The notes: generated by a model from the letters alone, not told the origin. 64,000 nucleotides of DNA from Riptortus pedestris (GCA_019009955.1 CM032231.1:38927501-38991500); one strand, 5' to 3'. Counted from the first letter of the stretch, positions 12,781 through 24,923 are shown. Made by a program: numbers and translations.

Positions 12781-13980
12781 CTCAGGAACAAGATTCTACT
12801 GATGGAATAAGATTCCTCTACTGATGAAATAAGATTCCACCAGGTTAATCTATCTGAGTTATAAGATTCCAACAAGTAAATCTATCTGAATTATAAGATC
12901 CCACCAGGTATGCCTATCTGAGGAATATGATTCCGCCAGGTGAACCTATCTGAGTTACAAGATTCCACCTGGTATACCTATCTGAGTTACAAGATTTCGC
13001 CAGCTAAATCTATCTGTGTTACAAGATTCCACCTGGTATATCTGCGTAATTACAGCCCACCAGGTATACCTATCTGAGGAATAACATTTTACCAAGTATA
13101 CCTATATGAGAAATATGATTTCACCAGGTAAATCTATCTGAGTTATAAGACTCTACCAGCTATACCTATCTGCGTAATTACAGCCCACCAGGTATACCTA
13201 TCTGAGGAATAACATTTTACCAAGTATACCTATATGAGAAATATGATTTCACCAGGTAAATCTATCTGAGTTATAAGATTCTACCAGCTATACCTATCTG
13301 AGTAATTAAAGCCCACCAGGTATACCTATCTGAGGAATATGATTCCACCAGGTAAATCTATCTAAGTGATAAGATTTCACCAGGCACACCTATCTGAGGA
13401 ATAACATTCCACCAGATAAATCTATCGGAGTTATAAGACTCTACCAGCTATACCTATCTGCGTAATTACAGCCCACCAGGTATACCTATCTGAGGAATAA
13501 CATTTCACCAGGTATACCTATATGAGGAATATGATTCCACCAGGTAAATCTATCTGAGTTATAAGATTCTACCAGCTATACCTATCTGAGGAATATGATT
13601 CTTCCAGGTGAATCTATCTGAGTTACAAGATTCCACCAGGTGTACCTATCTGAGGTACAAGATTCCACCTGGTATACCTATCTGAGTTAGAAGATTCCAC
13701 CTGGTATACCTATCTGAGTTACAAGATTCCACCAGGTGTACCTATGTGAGGAATAAGATTCCACCAGGTAAATCTAACTGATTTATAAGATTTCGCCAGG
13801 TAAATCTATCTGAGTTACAAGATTCCACCAGGTGTACATGCCTCCTTACAAACAAAAAAAAAAAAAAAAAAAAAAAGTGGGAAAGGAGAAAAATGTGAAA
13901 AAGGGGGGAAAAGGAGAAAAATGCATAATAAAAAAATAGATAAATAAAAAATAATAAAAAAAAAATAAATAAATAAAAAA

Positions 13981-14011
<31 letters not shown>

Positions 14012-14340
14012 TAAAAAAAAAGTAAATAAATATATAAAAATAAATAATAATCCGAAAAACGGGTTGGTGTGCATTTGTCGGCGATTTCCCATGGTCGGGG
14101 AACTTTTTTACGGTTTTGCAAGCGCTGGGCATTGATGACCATGATGTTTTATGCCCAAAACCCAAACAAACAAAACCAGGTGTACCTATCTGAGTTACAA
14201 GATTCCACCAGGTGTACCTATCTGAGTTACAAGATTCCGCCAGGTAAATCTATCTGTGTTACAAGATTCCACAAGGAATACCTATCTGAGGAATAATTTA
14301 TACCTTTAAGACTATCTGAATTACAAAGTTCCATCAGGGT
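12781..14340. repeat. 32-bp minisatellite array
   Basis: Roughly 38 units of a 32-bp repeat, for example gattccaccaggtatacc followed by tatctgagttacaa. Two alternating variants differ at the centre (ggtatacct versus ggtaaatct) and at the joint (gagttataa versus gaggaatat). Higher-order blocks of several units recur, for example around 13020-13200 versus 13440-13560. The array is broken by an unrelated A-rich segment at 13849-14177. Confidence 0.95.
13849..14177. other. A-rich insertion inside the minisatellite
   Basis: About 200 bp of A-rich sequence is followed by a short unique segment (14052-14160) and a caaacaaacaaaa end. The array resumes at once with the same ccaggtgtac motif on both sides. 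It could be a retroelement inserted on the minus strand or an assembly artefact. Long open frames on the minus strand here are poly-Phe artefacts of the A-runs. Confidence 0.6.
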
Positions 14341-14358
14341 GGTATTAAAGATTTTTTC

Positions 14359-14466
14359 AATAAATAAATTCCTATTGCCCAGCTATGAATCGAACTCTTG
14401 ACTTTAGGTAAGCGTAAAGTTGGTAAGCCAAGTAAGCCTTAAATCACATGGCTAACCTGAGCCCCC
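14359..14466 (-). repeat. SINE head fragment (3'-truncated)
   Basis: The minus strand has the SINE start (gggggctcaggttagcc), a B-box (agttcgattcatag) and the first body block. The rest of the body and tail are missing. Confidence 0.75.
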
Positions 14467-14535
14467 AAATACTAAATATCAGGAAAACTAAGTACTATTT
14501 ATTTTGATAAATAGTAGTACTATGATTTAGTTATA

Positions 14536-14622
14536 TTTAATATGGGAGAATAAATGCCTGGAATTGAACCACTGTATCCTGGATTCACTAGTCAAGTACT
14601 CTACCTTGAAGTTGCAAATAAA
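14536..14622 (-). repeat. Second tRNA-like fragment, distinct from the main SINE
   Basis: On the minus strand, ggtagagtacttgact is followed about 25 bases later by a perfect B-box (ggttcaattcc). The order and spacing resemble a tRNA gene, but the arms do not pair well and no second copy was found. It is probably a pseudo-tRNA or another SINE head. Confidence 0.4.
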
Positions 14623-15169
14623 AACTATCAATTTTTAAGAAGGCTCTTTCTCTAGTAGCCAAGCACTCCTTAAACGTCGCCAAACGTCCATATATTTTAT
14701 CGGGACGTTAAGTGCACATTAACGGCTTAATGTAGGATACTCCTATCAAGTATAAAAACTGTATTTTATTGACAGAACGGAGTCTGCAGTAAATTCACCT
14801 CCTCTTCTCACCTCACATGTGAAATATACTCAAATATATCCGGAGTAATATCATCAATTATGACATTACGTTCTAGCGGACATGTTTAATCAATTCTGTA
14901 CTTAACATTTAACCGTTTTATGCTAGAATAAGTACTCTATCTGCCAATTTCCCCACACGGACGAGAATTGGGGGGGGGGGGGGAGCTAAAGGGGAGGAAA
15001 ACCATGAATTCTGAAACCATGTAGGAGAAAATTCTTAATTTCTCAGATATTATGAATAGGATCGAAAAAATGTATTTAAACTATCTCATTGGAAATTTAA
15101 TATTGTTCTAAATATTTTTTTGTATAGCAAAATTAATGGAGTAATTTCCCACTCCTAATCCTGCGATTT
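14623..15169. other. No feature recognised; poly-G tract
   Basis: A G-run at about 14970-14983 is preceded by AT-rich sequence. The part just before 15169 has weak A-element resemblance (gatcgaaaaaatgtat...) suggesting an old fragment. Confidence 0.35.
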
Positions 15170-15328
15170 TTAGCAGATTTCCATTAAGGGAAATCAGCTA
15201 TTGAGGTCGTACTCATGTCACGATTTTCGAAATTTTTCTTCAAATGTCCATCGATCCTACCTAGGATAGGACGAAAATGGGGTCCGTTAAGAATATCGAG
15301 TTTGAAGATTAAACAACAGTTGCGACCG

Positions 15329-15388
<60 letters not shown>

Positions 15389-16226
15389 TTGTCTGTTACC
15401 TCTCTAGCGGTCGCAATTATTGTTTAATCGTCAAACTCGATATTTAGTCGTTTTATGTTAAAAAAAAAAGAAAAGAAGAAAGCTGAAATCGGACCAGGGG
15501 GAGGGGGGGGGTGTTTAAAGGGGAGGAATTTCGAAAATTCGAAATATATCTGTTACTACACGTCGGATCGAAAAAGTGTATAGAAACAATCTTATTGCAA
15601 ATAAAAGTTACTCTAAATATTGTTCTGAATATATTTTCCGTCTATTGAGTATTAACGAAGATATTTAGATTTTATAGTTTTACGCTTTCAGTAAACCCCC
15701 ACTCCTACTAGTGTCGTATTAATAATGAGCTGTTATGTCAGGAACCACTTCATTACAAGGTGATAATACCAAATATTATTTTCAACAAAGCTTTATTATA
15801 CGAGATACAAACAAATACGTTCTGTTCCCCCCCCCCCCCAATTCTTTGGTTCTTGGATTACTAAAATCTGATTGATTGAGATGGAAATTATTCTGGTTCA
15901 TTTCAAATTACTCCACTAGCTATAGTAAATAGTTTTAAATAAGATTAATATGTTATATTCAGATATATTTCATTTATTGTTCATCTTTTCGGTCTAGAAT
16001 AATCCTATCTATTCAGTGCTGCGAAGTTGGCTGCCCTGTTTCTTTAAAATTCAGACGCTTTCCGATATAAATATTATTAACCTGTAAATTGACTGAATGA
16101 TTTCTTATTACAGTTTGTATTTATTCGTTTAACATTCACGGTGGTGTTGCCAGTATGTAGATTTATCTGTTGTAAACCTTCCCGTGGGAAATCTGCTTAG
16201 TTTGCGCATCCCCTACGTGACGGACT
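15170..16226 (-). repeat. A-element, long variant, both ends present
   Basis: The reverse copy starts with the 3' terminus (TTAG plus hairpin) at 15170 and ends with the 5' hairpin end at about 16226. At about 1,057 bp it belongs to the long subtype, which shares about 500 bp of extra sequence at 15690-16190 with 46939-47930 and 57443-58403. Next to the (TA)n tract (15333-15385) the internal block occurs in both orientations, forming a palindrome (15291-15440). Confidence 0.85.
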
Positions 16227-16997
16227 TTTTACAGATTCGTGCAATATCTCATATCCAGCTGTAATTTCGATTAGTGTTTACATTTGCTTCTTATTACTTG
16301 AGAAACAGAGAATGAATATTGAGTAGTTAAGATGACAAGCGCCATGTTCAGCTCGTGTGAAACCTGCTTAGTTTACGCAGCCCCTGCAAGATTGTTTCCT
16401 TCTACAGAGACCAAGAAACTTGACGGTATGTTATTGTTAATACGAGAGTAGATTGTCCCATTAGTTATCCCCTAATTGAGGAACAAATTATCCAAAGAGG
16501 GAATTGTCTTATGCTCCAATTTAGTTAATAACAATGACAGCGCTTCTGGAAAGTTGTAAGTTGTAACAGTGAGAAAACTTTTGGTATGTGGCGTCTTTTA
16601 TGATTCTCTCGAAACTGCTACTTAGCAACTTAAGCACTCACTGGAATCTCGTTGGCGATTAAGAAAGTCTCGAGACGTATTTAGGACGCTCGCTCATTGG
16701 AGTTTAAATGAATCTCATTACTTAACTCATCAGAGGGGAGACGCTAAAACGGCGGAGGGTAGGACTTGGGAATGATATTCATTCCTTAGTCTGATTGGGT
16801 TATTACAAACGGCTACTTTTCAAGAATATAAATGTATGACAAGGAATTTGACGACGGAGTAAAAAGTGACATGGAAATCTAGAACAAATATTATCGTAAA
16901 TGAGTAAAAAAAAAAAAAGTTTTCTCCTACGCTTGGAAGGAATCTTTACCAAATCTGCTTGCTTTACCAAAATGGTCGTCATCATTTATGAAAACAG
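16227..16997. other. Mostly unassigned; one short A-element scrap
   Basis: At 16353-16392 a minus-strand 5' end scrap of the A-element (cctgcttagtttacgcagcc) is present. The remainder shows no gene or repeat that can be named. Confidence 0.45.
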
Positions 16998-17142
16998 TTC
17001 GTCACGCAGGGACTGCGTCAACTAAGCAGATTTCCCTCGTGAAGTTTTGAACGGACCTCATTTTCGTCATCTCCTGGGTAGGATCGATGGACATTTGAAG
17101 AAAAAATTCGAAAATCGCGTCATGAGTACGACCTCAATAGCT
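16998..17142 (+). repeat. Miniature A-element with internal deletion
   Basis: The 5' end with subterminal repeat (up to cctcgtgaag) is joined directly to the 3' terminal block (ttttgaacggacctc...). The middle of about 450 bp is lost. The 3' hairpin is also cut after caatagct. Only about 145 bp remains. Confidence 0.8.
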
Positions 17143-17351
17143 ATAAGTAAGGTATGAACAATTTATTTTATGACGTGACTGTGGGCCACGAAATTATCAT
17201 AGAATGAACTTTTCCAAGAAAACAGACACCGCATTAGCCATAAAGAACTCAGTAGGGCGACGTAAAATAGATGGTTTTATATCTAATGGAGTATTTTATA
17301 TTCAAGTGTGTGGAGTTCCTGAAATTTGGTTACTTTACAATGAGAGTCTGT

Positions 17352-17413
<62 letters not shown>

Positions 17414-17497
17414 ACTCCTGATTCCAGGTCTAAGTTTTATTTAGAAATGTGTTAATTTCGGAAGTCGCCAAACGGCGAGAACACGCAGAAGAACCTT
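17143..17497. other. Unassigned with (TA)n tract
   Basis: A TA microsatellite at 17356-17410 sits outside any clear A-element. The open frame reading through it (17204-17455) has a plausible-looking N-terminal half but no recognised domain. Confidence 0.4.
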
Positions 17498-17628
17498 TTA
17501 GCAGATTTCACTTAAGGGAAATCAGCTAGTGAGGTCGTAGTCATGACGCGGTTTTCGAATTAATTTTTTCTTCAAATGTCCATCGATCCTACACAGGAGA
17601 TGACGGAAAGGAGGTCCATTCAAAATTT

Positions 17629-17683
<55 letters not shown>

Positions 17684-18138
17684 CTGTTAACGCTCTAGCG
17701 GTCGCAATTTTTGTTTGATCGTTACGAAACTCGGAATTTAATCGTTTTATGTAAAAAGGAAGCTCAAGTTCGTTAACGACTGAATCGGACCAGTGGGAGG
17801 GGGGTTTAGAGAGGGGATTTTCGAAAATTCGAAATATCTCCGTTAACATACGTCGAATCGAAAAATTGTATAGAACCAATCTTATTGCAAATTAAATTTA
17901 CTATAAATATTGAAATATACATTTATTCTCTATCTTAAATATTAACCGAGATATTTGCATTTTTCTGTTTTCAGCTTCTGAGATGAGATCGGCTAACTTC
18001 GGGTCTAGTCGTGAGTTTCCGCCAAAAGCTAGTTCGGCCCTTTGCCGCAACTGTTCGGCTCTCGTACGGAGATTTTTCTATTGTATAACTTCAAGTGGGA
18101 AATCTGCTTAGTTTACGCAGCCCTTGCGTGACGGACTT
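17498..18138 (-). repeat. A-element, short variant, complete
   Basis: The reverse copy runs from TTAG at 17498 to the 5' hairpin end at about 18138 (641 bp), with the (TA)n at 17636-17679. This subtype carries the gccgaa...ctagct...ggcgg segment between the 5' end and the internal block. On the minus strand it keeps an open frame of 83 codons (17628-17879), as other copies do. Confidence 0.88.
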
Positions 18139-18365
18139 TTAAAGGTTGAACCTCTTGTTGAACCGAACTTGGTGATCGCATATCAGCTAGTTTCCTCATA
18201 AAGAGCCGTGAGCTGATAAAATAGTTATCCCAAAAGAAAAGGAATTGTTTAACTTGGTCAATCTGAATACCTGACAACAAAATGGTTTCTTCAGAGTTTA
18301 CCGTCCTTCTTCGCTTTAACGAAATATTTTTTGTTCGGGCCGATTCACCACCGTCTTGCTTCATG
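18139..18365 (-). pseudogene. Probable LINE reverse transcriptase fragment
   Basis: The minus-strand translation contains GIQIDQVKQFLFF..DNYFISS. This resembles the stretch after the RT fingers/palm in RTE-type LINEs (...V-E-Q-V-x-x-F-x-Y-L-G-S-x-I-x-S...), here with F-L-F-F in place of the usual F-K-Y-L-G. No catalytic motif is included, and the match is short and diverged. The fragment is cut off at the A-element boundary near 18138, consistent with the A-element inserting into an older LINE. Confidence 0.45.
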
Positions 18366-20210
18366 AAGAATGTTCTTCAAGGTAGGCCAGCTTATTCTTC
18401 TACATCTTGGGATATGACTAAGTTATCAAGACTATAATCTCTGCATCTATGGTTGGACCATACCACCTTTAATCCTGGAATACATGCCCACATCTGACAA
18501 GAAAATTCCTAATTTGTTAAAGACTCTCTCGTTGAGAACATCGGCCATGTCAGTTTCCTTTCTTATTGACATAAAATTTGGTCATGAATGGTATCTCTAT
18601 CATATAGCTCCTTTAAATCCAAATTATTGTAGAGAGTAGAGTAAATTCTTGGATTTTAACTGCAGTTTTGTTTAAATTAAGGAGCCTTAGGAACTTATAA
18701 ACTCAATTATTATTCCGCAAATGGATATGTCAGTCAGTACAAGATGTAATTATTTCCCTCTCCTGTACTCAATATATATAATATATATTACCAAAAAGTC
18801 TACCAAGAAGGTTTTTAAGTATTGTGGTGACATCTGGCCACTTTATAATTCTACATCTCAATTTTTAATTATCATGGAATTAACACATTTAAATAATGTT
18901 TTCCACATTTTTCACGAGAAAAAACACATTCAATAGGTGAGAACTAAAAATAAAAATTAAACTGAAGAGTTTTTTTTAAAAAAAAACCCTGATATTAGAC
19001 AGAGGGTACTAAAATAAAAATGGTGGGAATTCTCTGTGTAGAGTGGAATTCAGAGAAGCGACGAAATAACGCTGCGTTAGTAAATTCCTTGAATTTATAT
19101 GAAACTTCCTCGAGCCACCCCTTCCACCCCAGTGACACTAGAATACCAATCCTACATTGCTACCATAAATTCAGCCGAGTGGAAAACTTGTAAATCTCAT
19201 CAAATGACTTTAATAGGGAACGGCTATTATTAAAACTCAGAAGGAAATGAATTCATTCATTTATTCTTACTGTTATCAATAATAAATTTAAAACATTTGT
19301 CTTACGACGTAGTTATATCATAATAATTACTATAAACAATTTAGGGGATGAAAAAGTAATTAATTAATTAGTTTAAAGACACAATCAATAGAGTTTAAAA
19401 AGAAAACGATCCGACGATGGTGGACATTACTAGAACAACGAAAAAGAAATCACCCATTATGTTAAGGCTGGGAATAACACTAATACTATCTAAATACTAA
19501 CAAGCGGAAAATGGATGTCGTGGAAGTTGATAAAGCAATGACAAAACTCAAGGAACTCGAATTTATGCAGTTGAACAAACAAAATTATTTTAGCCCTTGG
19601 ACAATGTAGTGTACAAAAATTTAGAATAAAGGTGTTTCCATAAGTTACCATTTATATGAACTAGTTGGCAATCTGAATACAAATATACAAAACCACAAGA
19701 AATCCAAGAGCTAAATAAAACCCCTATGTAGCAAATCACATTAAAGAAATTATGTGAGACCAATAGACTTGACTATCTACTACATATTGATGGAATGCCT
19801 TGCGTATAGAAATAATTCATATGAGTGCATTATTTCCAATAATATTGCAGTGGCCCTTGGAGATGATCCTAAAGAGCTAGATAAATTTGTTAATTTAGTG
19901 AAAATTACTACTTTGTATTAAGAAATTTAAATTACAATTTTTTTGTATCCTCGTTTATATTGTTAAATTTTTAATGACCATATGGATGAGGGATATAATT
20001 ACAATACAAATTTACAAAAATTACTATAATGACAATTTACATAAACGCAGTTTACTCTCAAAATGCAGTTACTTAACCAAAACGAGAGTTATAGATATTA
20101 CAGGGCGATGATAACCTAGTAGTTTTTCGCCCTAATGCCTTATGAAACGACAACAACCAATAGCGTGGAGATATGGGGATTAAATCATCTAATGTTTCAG
20201 CTACATACAA
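18366..20210. other. No gene recognised
   Basis: AT-rich. Around 19395-19590 a stretch reads for short spans like degraded coding sequence (a run of sense codons from 19512) and may belong to the Penelope-like remnant downstream, but no motif is firm. Confidence 0.3.
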
Positions 20211-20405
20211 GACAAACTTAAAACCAAGGATATTAAATACAATGTCTATAAAATAAAGTGTTCAGCCTGTGATACATTTTATACAAGAGAATCGTTGCAA
20301 ACCTTAAGGATGCTATTAAAACAGCATTGAAAGAATGTTGATAATTAAGAAAAATGAACACTTTTGGCTGATCATTATTTTGCACATGGAAAAATTATCT
20401 TGAGT
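20211..20405 (+). pseudogene. Penelope-like element, GIY-YIG endonuclease remnant
   Basis: The frame from 20211 reads ...YNVYKIKCSACDTFYTRESLQTLRM...KQH with a stop, then LADHYFAHGKI. It matches the order of the GIY-YIG domain in Penelope-like retroelements: a G-V-Y-K-I-x-C-x-x-C core, Y-[IV]-G-[EQ]-T-x-R, an E-H, and a later A-x-H...G-H. The central Y-x-G is degraded (FYTRES). Several stops show the copy is dead. No reverse transcriptase motif could be identified upstream. Confidence 0.7.
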
Positions 20406-21044
20406 GAGTATGTATATAAATTATATATAAATACAAAAGTTAACCAAGCTGAGAATAAAATATGCACATATTAAAATAGAGACAGAATGATGTGAACCAG
20501 AAAACTGAGACTTAAAAAATGTACATAGTATATTAATCATCTGGAAGCCTAGAAGTACACGTACTCGTATTTAGTTGATTATAAGCTGATTGCAAATATT
20601 TATTTTTGTATTCATATATTTTCTGGAAAGAATGTCTTCACTCTTGTAATGGCCCAGAGACCCGCGAGGCCTGTTGCTCTTTAATCTTCAAATTCCTAAT
20701 TTAATTGGTTTCACAAGCAAGACGACTCGGGAGATTAAACTAGTTGAGATGAAAGCTATAGATAAGGCTGATAAGGGAATTGATAGTAAAGAGCAGGGGA
20801 TCAGCGGAAGGGAATGCTGGGGTTAGATCAATGGGGCTGCTCCAGTGCCTTCCACAAACTGCTTCATTGCCTCTCACAGTTACTACTAATACACTTCCCC
20901 CTACCTCTTATTATTTTATCAGTTATTTGTTTTTATAGGACCTTCTAATAATTCTTAAAAAAAAAAAAAACAGAATTTTAACTAATTTTCTAAAGGAAAC
21001 CCCCCATGTGGACCTCTCAAGGGTCAAAATGTCCTACCCCTTAT
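20406..21044. other. No feature recognised
   Basis: AT-rich sequence with a poly-A run near 20957. The short stretch at 20640-20910 is GC-richer but unassigned. Confidence 0.35.
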
Positions 21045-21726
21045 AATAAAAACCTTTATTTAACTAGTCTATGGTGGAAAATCGACAAAAAATGAAAACT
21101 TCAAATGATTATTCAAATCATTTTTATTTTTCGACTAGTTTCGCGTCACATCAGGAGAATTACAACACAAAGGAAATAAACTAACGGCTACATCTTCCTC
21201 TATGACCTTACATTAGCCGAACGAGTCGGAGAATGGCTTACAAAGTATGGCTGCTCAAGTCAGCTGATTTAAATCGATACGTCACGAAATGAAAATATAT
21301 CGATTATCCCTAATGAAGTATAGTCTAAATAGTAAATAAGAAATTTATAATTGATTAACTATCTCCGTAAAGTTTCTAATAAATTTAAATATATATATAA
21401 TTCGCATGTATTATTTATATTATCTTATTGATCACCTCTTTTCTATTTGTTATAATTTGCAATTTCTATTTTATCCAATTCTTGTTTAAGTTTCTTTCTT
21501 TTTCTATTATACTTACATTTTCAAAATTAAATTTATGACTGTATTTAATTGTGTGGTCGGCTAGGCACGGATTATTGTCCCCATTGATATGATCAACGTT
21601 TATCCCGTGCTGTCTGATTCTTCTCCCGAGTAATTGTGACTATTCCCGTACATAACTTTTATTGCATCCATACAATTTATTTTATTTACATTATATTTGG
21701 TATCTGTAGATTTTAATTTATCTTTT
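21045..21726 (-). pseudogene. Penelope-like element, GIY-YIG endonuclease and 3' tail
   Basis: On the minus strand, from about 21726: STDTKYNVNKINCMD, a frameshift, then KSYVRE, a stop, LGRRIRQHG, then CLADHTIKYSHKFNFENV and a basic tail. The residues fit the GIY-YIG domain of Penelope-like elements (V-x-K-I-x-C, S-Y-V-x-E, R-R-I-x-x-H, L-A-D-H...H-K-F-x-F). The region toward 21045 contains a gcgaaactagtcg tail of the type seen in Penelope 3' ends. A frameshift and stops make it inactive. It lies opposite in orientation to the fragment at 20211-20405, so two separate insertions or an inversion are needed. Confidence 0.75.
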
Positions 21727-22196
21727 ATTAGCTGAAGTTACTTTTTACTCTGTAACTGTGAATTATATACATTTTAATTCCAACACATCATTTAGAAAAG
21801 TTAGACTTCAGTCAACCTGAAAATATCGGGTTACTGGATAAGACTTGCTTTGAAGTGTTTTTAGTAAAGAGGCGATGCATAGAGAGTTAAAGTTTATGGT
21901 GTTTCCATGTTAGGAAAAAATGTCAACATCTTCACTACATTTAATTCTGTATTATAGAGGAACATTTCAGAAGCCAACCCATTTGCAATGCTCTGTTTAA
22001 GTAACACTCAAAATATACACATACATTTTAAAACAATAGCCTATTTTCTCAACGATTTAAAAAAAATTCTCATGTAATTTATAAACTTAGAATATTCTAC
22101 ACGTAAATAAATACATTAAACCTCCTCTTTTCTCTACAAAGAGACTATATAATTAAAAAAATCATTCTTATTATTCTAGACCCAATATATTTATAC
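21727..22196. other. No feature recognised
   Basis: AT-rich. It may include further upstream sequence of the Penelope-like remnant, but no motif can be read. Confidence 0.35.
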
Positions 22197-22419
22197 ATTC
22201 TTCGTAGTTTCATTATAAGGGTCACCACTAAAAACATTTTTTGGGAGGTCATTGGCACCTCCCCGTGAGGAAGGGAGAGTCCCAACAAACGAGCACTTCA
22301 GAAATGGACAGCCCCTGAAGAGGTGGTATGTAAGCCCCGAAACATGTAGGGCAGTATCAATAATGTATGCTCGAAAAAAATGTTTTTATTGGTGACCCTT
22401 GCCATGAAACTAAGGAGAA
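22197..22419. repeat. Short element with about 45-bp terminal inverted repeats
   Basis: The left arm at about 22197-22243 (tagtttcattataagggtca...) pairs with the right arm at about 22373-22419. The centre has cctgaagaggtggtatg and gccccgaaacatgtag, a pattern common in Penelope-like 3' tails. It is either a small foldback element or two inverted Penelope tails. Confidence 0.65.
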
Positions 22420-23571
22420 TAATTAAAAAATCATGTTCAATTAATGTCGCTTTTGGGGGAAAGGAGGAAAATTTATTCATTTTGGGTATTTTAAAGGTTC
22501 ATTGCATGAATATAATGTTTTTATTTTTTAAATTGTTGTGATTATGTTTGTAACGATTCTAAAATGATTCGTTATATTATTTTCTTTATACTGTATTTTG
22601 TGTGTTATTTGAACAGAGCACTGAAGATGAGGCTGTCCCTTGAAAGCTTGCTCTGAAATAACGTGTCAAGAGGAGGCGTTGACTTTCATGTACGTACACA
22701 TCACTGGCGAGGATATTTAACTTTATTTTTGTTCACAAATTATAAACCATGCGTCAGCTAACACACAGAAACATTTTTCAGTTTATCATAGGATCAGTCA
22801 ATAATAACAAATGTTCTAAAATATCTGAGTTGCGGAGTAGACGATAAATGACCTGCGCCAATTAAACTGGGTAAGAGCGGCACAAGAAGAAAGGCAGGAA
22901 GCCGAGGCTGGGTCAAGGGCAACTCCCCGAATCCCCCGACATGAGCACTAGCGCTATCTATCTGCACTCGATGGAACCTACGCATTTTTCATTTACACCC
23001 CTTCCCATCATCCAAATACATACATATTACACATTTTCACCTTTAAAAATATATTCCTGAAACTCCTGCACCTCTAAGCCTAGTTAGATCACAACGAATA
23101 CCTCATTAACACTAAGTAACTTCTTGATCATGTTCAGCAGTGAATACGAATGTATGCAATAAATAAACATATAATAATATTTTCATTTCCATAACGCATC
23201 TGAGACTATTCGTTTCAAGACTAACTACAGGTTACCTAAAGGTTTTAGTAGGTATTATGTTTAGTAGGTACGTCTTTAAATAAATTTCCTTCACTCAGGA
23301 ATCGAACCTACAGCTCACTGAAAATTACTTCCCTTTAAAAACCTTGAAAATCCGATATAATATAAATTTAGTTTTCCTTTTCGATATGTTATGACAAGCG
23401 AGGAATACCGCTTTAACATCTAACTATTTTTTTTGGATTGAAACCATCATTGGTATGCATCTATGTTTATTTTCTTATGCATGAATTTAACAACATAAAA
23501 CTGGTATATATATGTATGCCATATTTCATCTCGATTCGTACATCCCTGCGACTACTAACCAATTAAATTAC
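22420..23571. other. No gene recognised; one Penelope-like tail
   Basis: At about 22617-22690 gcactgaagatgaggctgtc and the following cttgctctgaaataacgtg resemble the 3' tail pattern of Penelope-like elements. The rest is AT-rich and unassigned. Confidence 0.35.
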
Positions 23572-23781
23572 GGGGCTCAGGTTAGCCTAGTGAGTTAAAG
23601 CGTTAGTCTAAATTTCACACGGTAAACCTAGAGTGGCGAGTTCGATTCCTGCCTGGGCAATAGAAATTTATTTAGTGACGAACTCAATAAATAAAATCGA
23701 TGGTCCCACCCTGGCAAGAAAAGTGTGGTAACCTGTAGATAAATCGTCCCAGTTAGCCATAGTAGCAAAAAGTTCATAAAC
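23572..23781 (+). repeat. tRNA-derived SINE, near full length
   Basis: Head at 23572, a B-box (gagttcgattcctgcc), all body blocks in order, and a short A-rich end. Confidence 0.88.
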
Positions 23782-24072
23782 AATAATTTATGATATAATT
23801 TTAATGATTGTGGCAACGTTTGCAATTTCAATTATTTTTCATATGAAAGAAAATATTTTTTTAACACAAAAAATTAAGTTATTAGTTATAATATACATTA
23901 ATCTTCCCTCTTCAAAATGCATTTGTGGAATTTCTATTGTACAGGAAAGTTTAACTATTGCTCACTGCCTCGGGCGTTACTTGGTTGAGTTCTGGGCTAA
24001 ATATTCTTGTAACTGGTGCTTGTGTCCGAAGGGGGTGGAAAAATGTTTTAAGGCTTTTATATTAATCTATTT

Positions 24073-24692
24073 AAGGCAAAAGAAAGGATATGAATGTGTC
24101 AAGCCAGCTGTCTTTATTTTCGTATTTCCAATAGCAGACGTTTCGCCCTCCTGGGCTTAGCGATGCTAAAAACATACTGGGTAAATTTTTATCTCAAATC
24201 CATTAAGGAAATTCTTAATTTTCTTAGATACTTAGAGTACTAGCTACAATAAATCTCTACAGAATAAAAAACTCCTTATTACAACCAGCCTTAGACCAAG
24301 TGGTAATTTGTCAAAAAATATCTAATCTGTTAACAAGTAGGTTATATGACCCTCATTAGTGCTATGCCATAATTAACTGTAATCATGAATATATAACAAT
24401 AGTAAAATCCTATATTATATTCACCAATTATAAATAAATAAAATTGAGAATTAAAAGGTTAATAGTTAATTAACATTATCACATCGATAACAATTAAATC
24501 ATTTCAGAATAATAAATAAATATCACTCCCAAAACTATCTTTACCTTTATTTGCCAGATTTATTTTAATTTATCTAACACCGGTAAAAATTTACTCTCTA
24601 TGTATTTAGCATTGTCAGGAGCGCGAAACGTCTGCTATTGATAAAAATATAAAGATAGCTGAGTTAAGACCTTAAGATCCTTTCTTTTGCCT
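24073..24692. repeat. Inverted repeat pair, arms about 110-120 bp
   Basis: The left arm at 24073-24192 and right arm at 24583-24692 are reverse complements with moderate divergence. They share ggcaaaagaaaggat and atagcagacgtttcgc, with a 390-bp AT-rich centre. The gcagacgtttcgc core resembles Penelope-like terminal sequence. An open frame at 23804-24160 overlaps the left arm and has no recognised domain. Confidence 0.75.
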
Positions 24693-24923
24693 GAAAAACT
24701 TTAATTGCAATAATTAATGTATACAGAGTCATAAGGTAGATTTCTCGTGATCCTCGTCCTTACAGGTTTTACCTACTCAAAAATTAATAATTCATAAATA
24801 TTTATTATTAACATTATATACTCACAGACCCCCATGGTTCTTGTTAATGCTAGGTATCAAGCGTTTTTCTGGCCCACGTTTCGGCCTTTTATTTCTCTCT
24901 TGTCGTTGTTTCCCACTTTCGTC

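Noticed and set aside
13742..14165. Minus-strand Phe-rich frames
   Set aside because: A-runs read as poly-Phe on the other strand; no protein signal.
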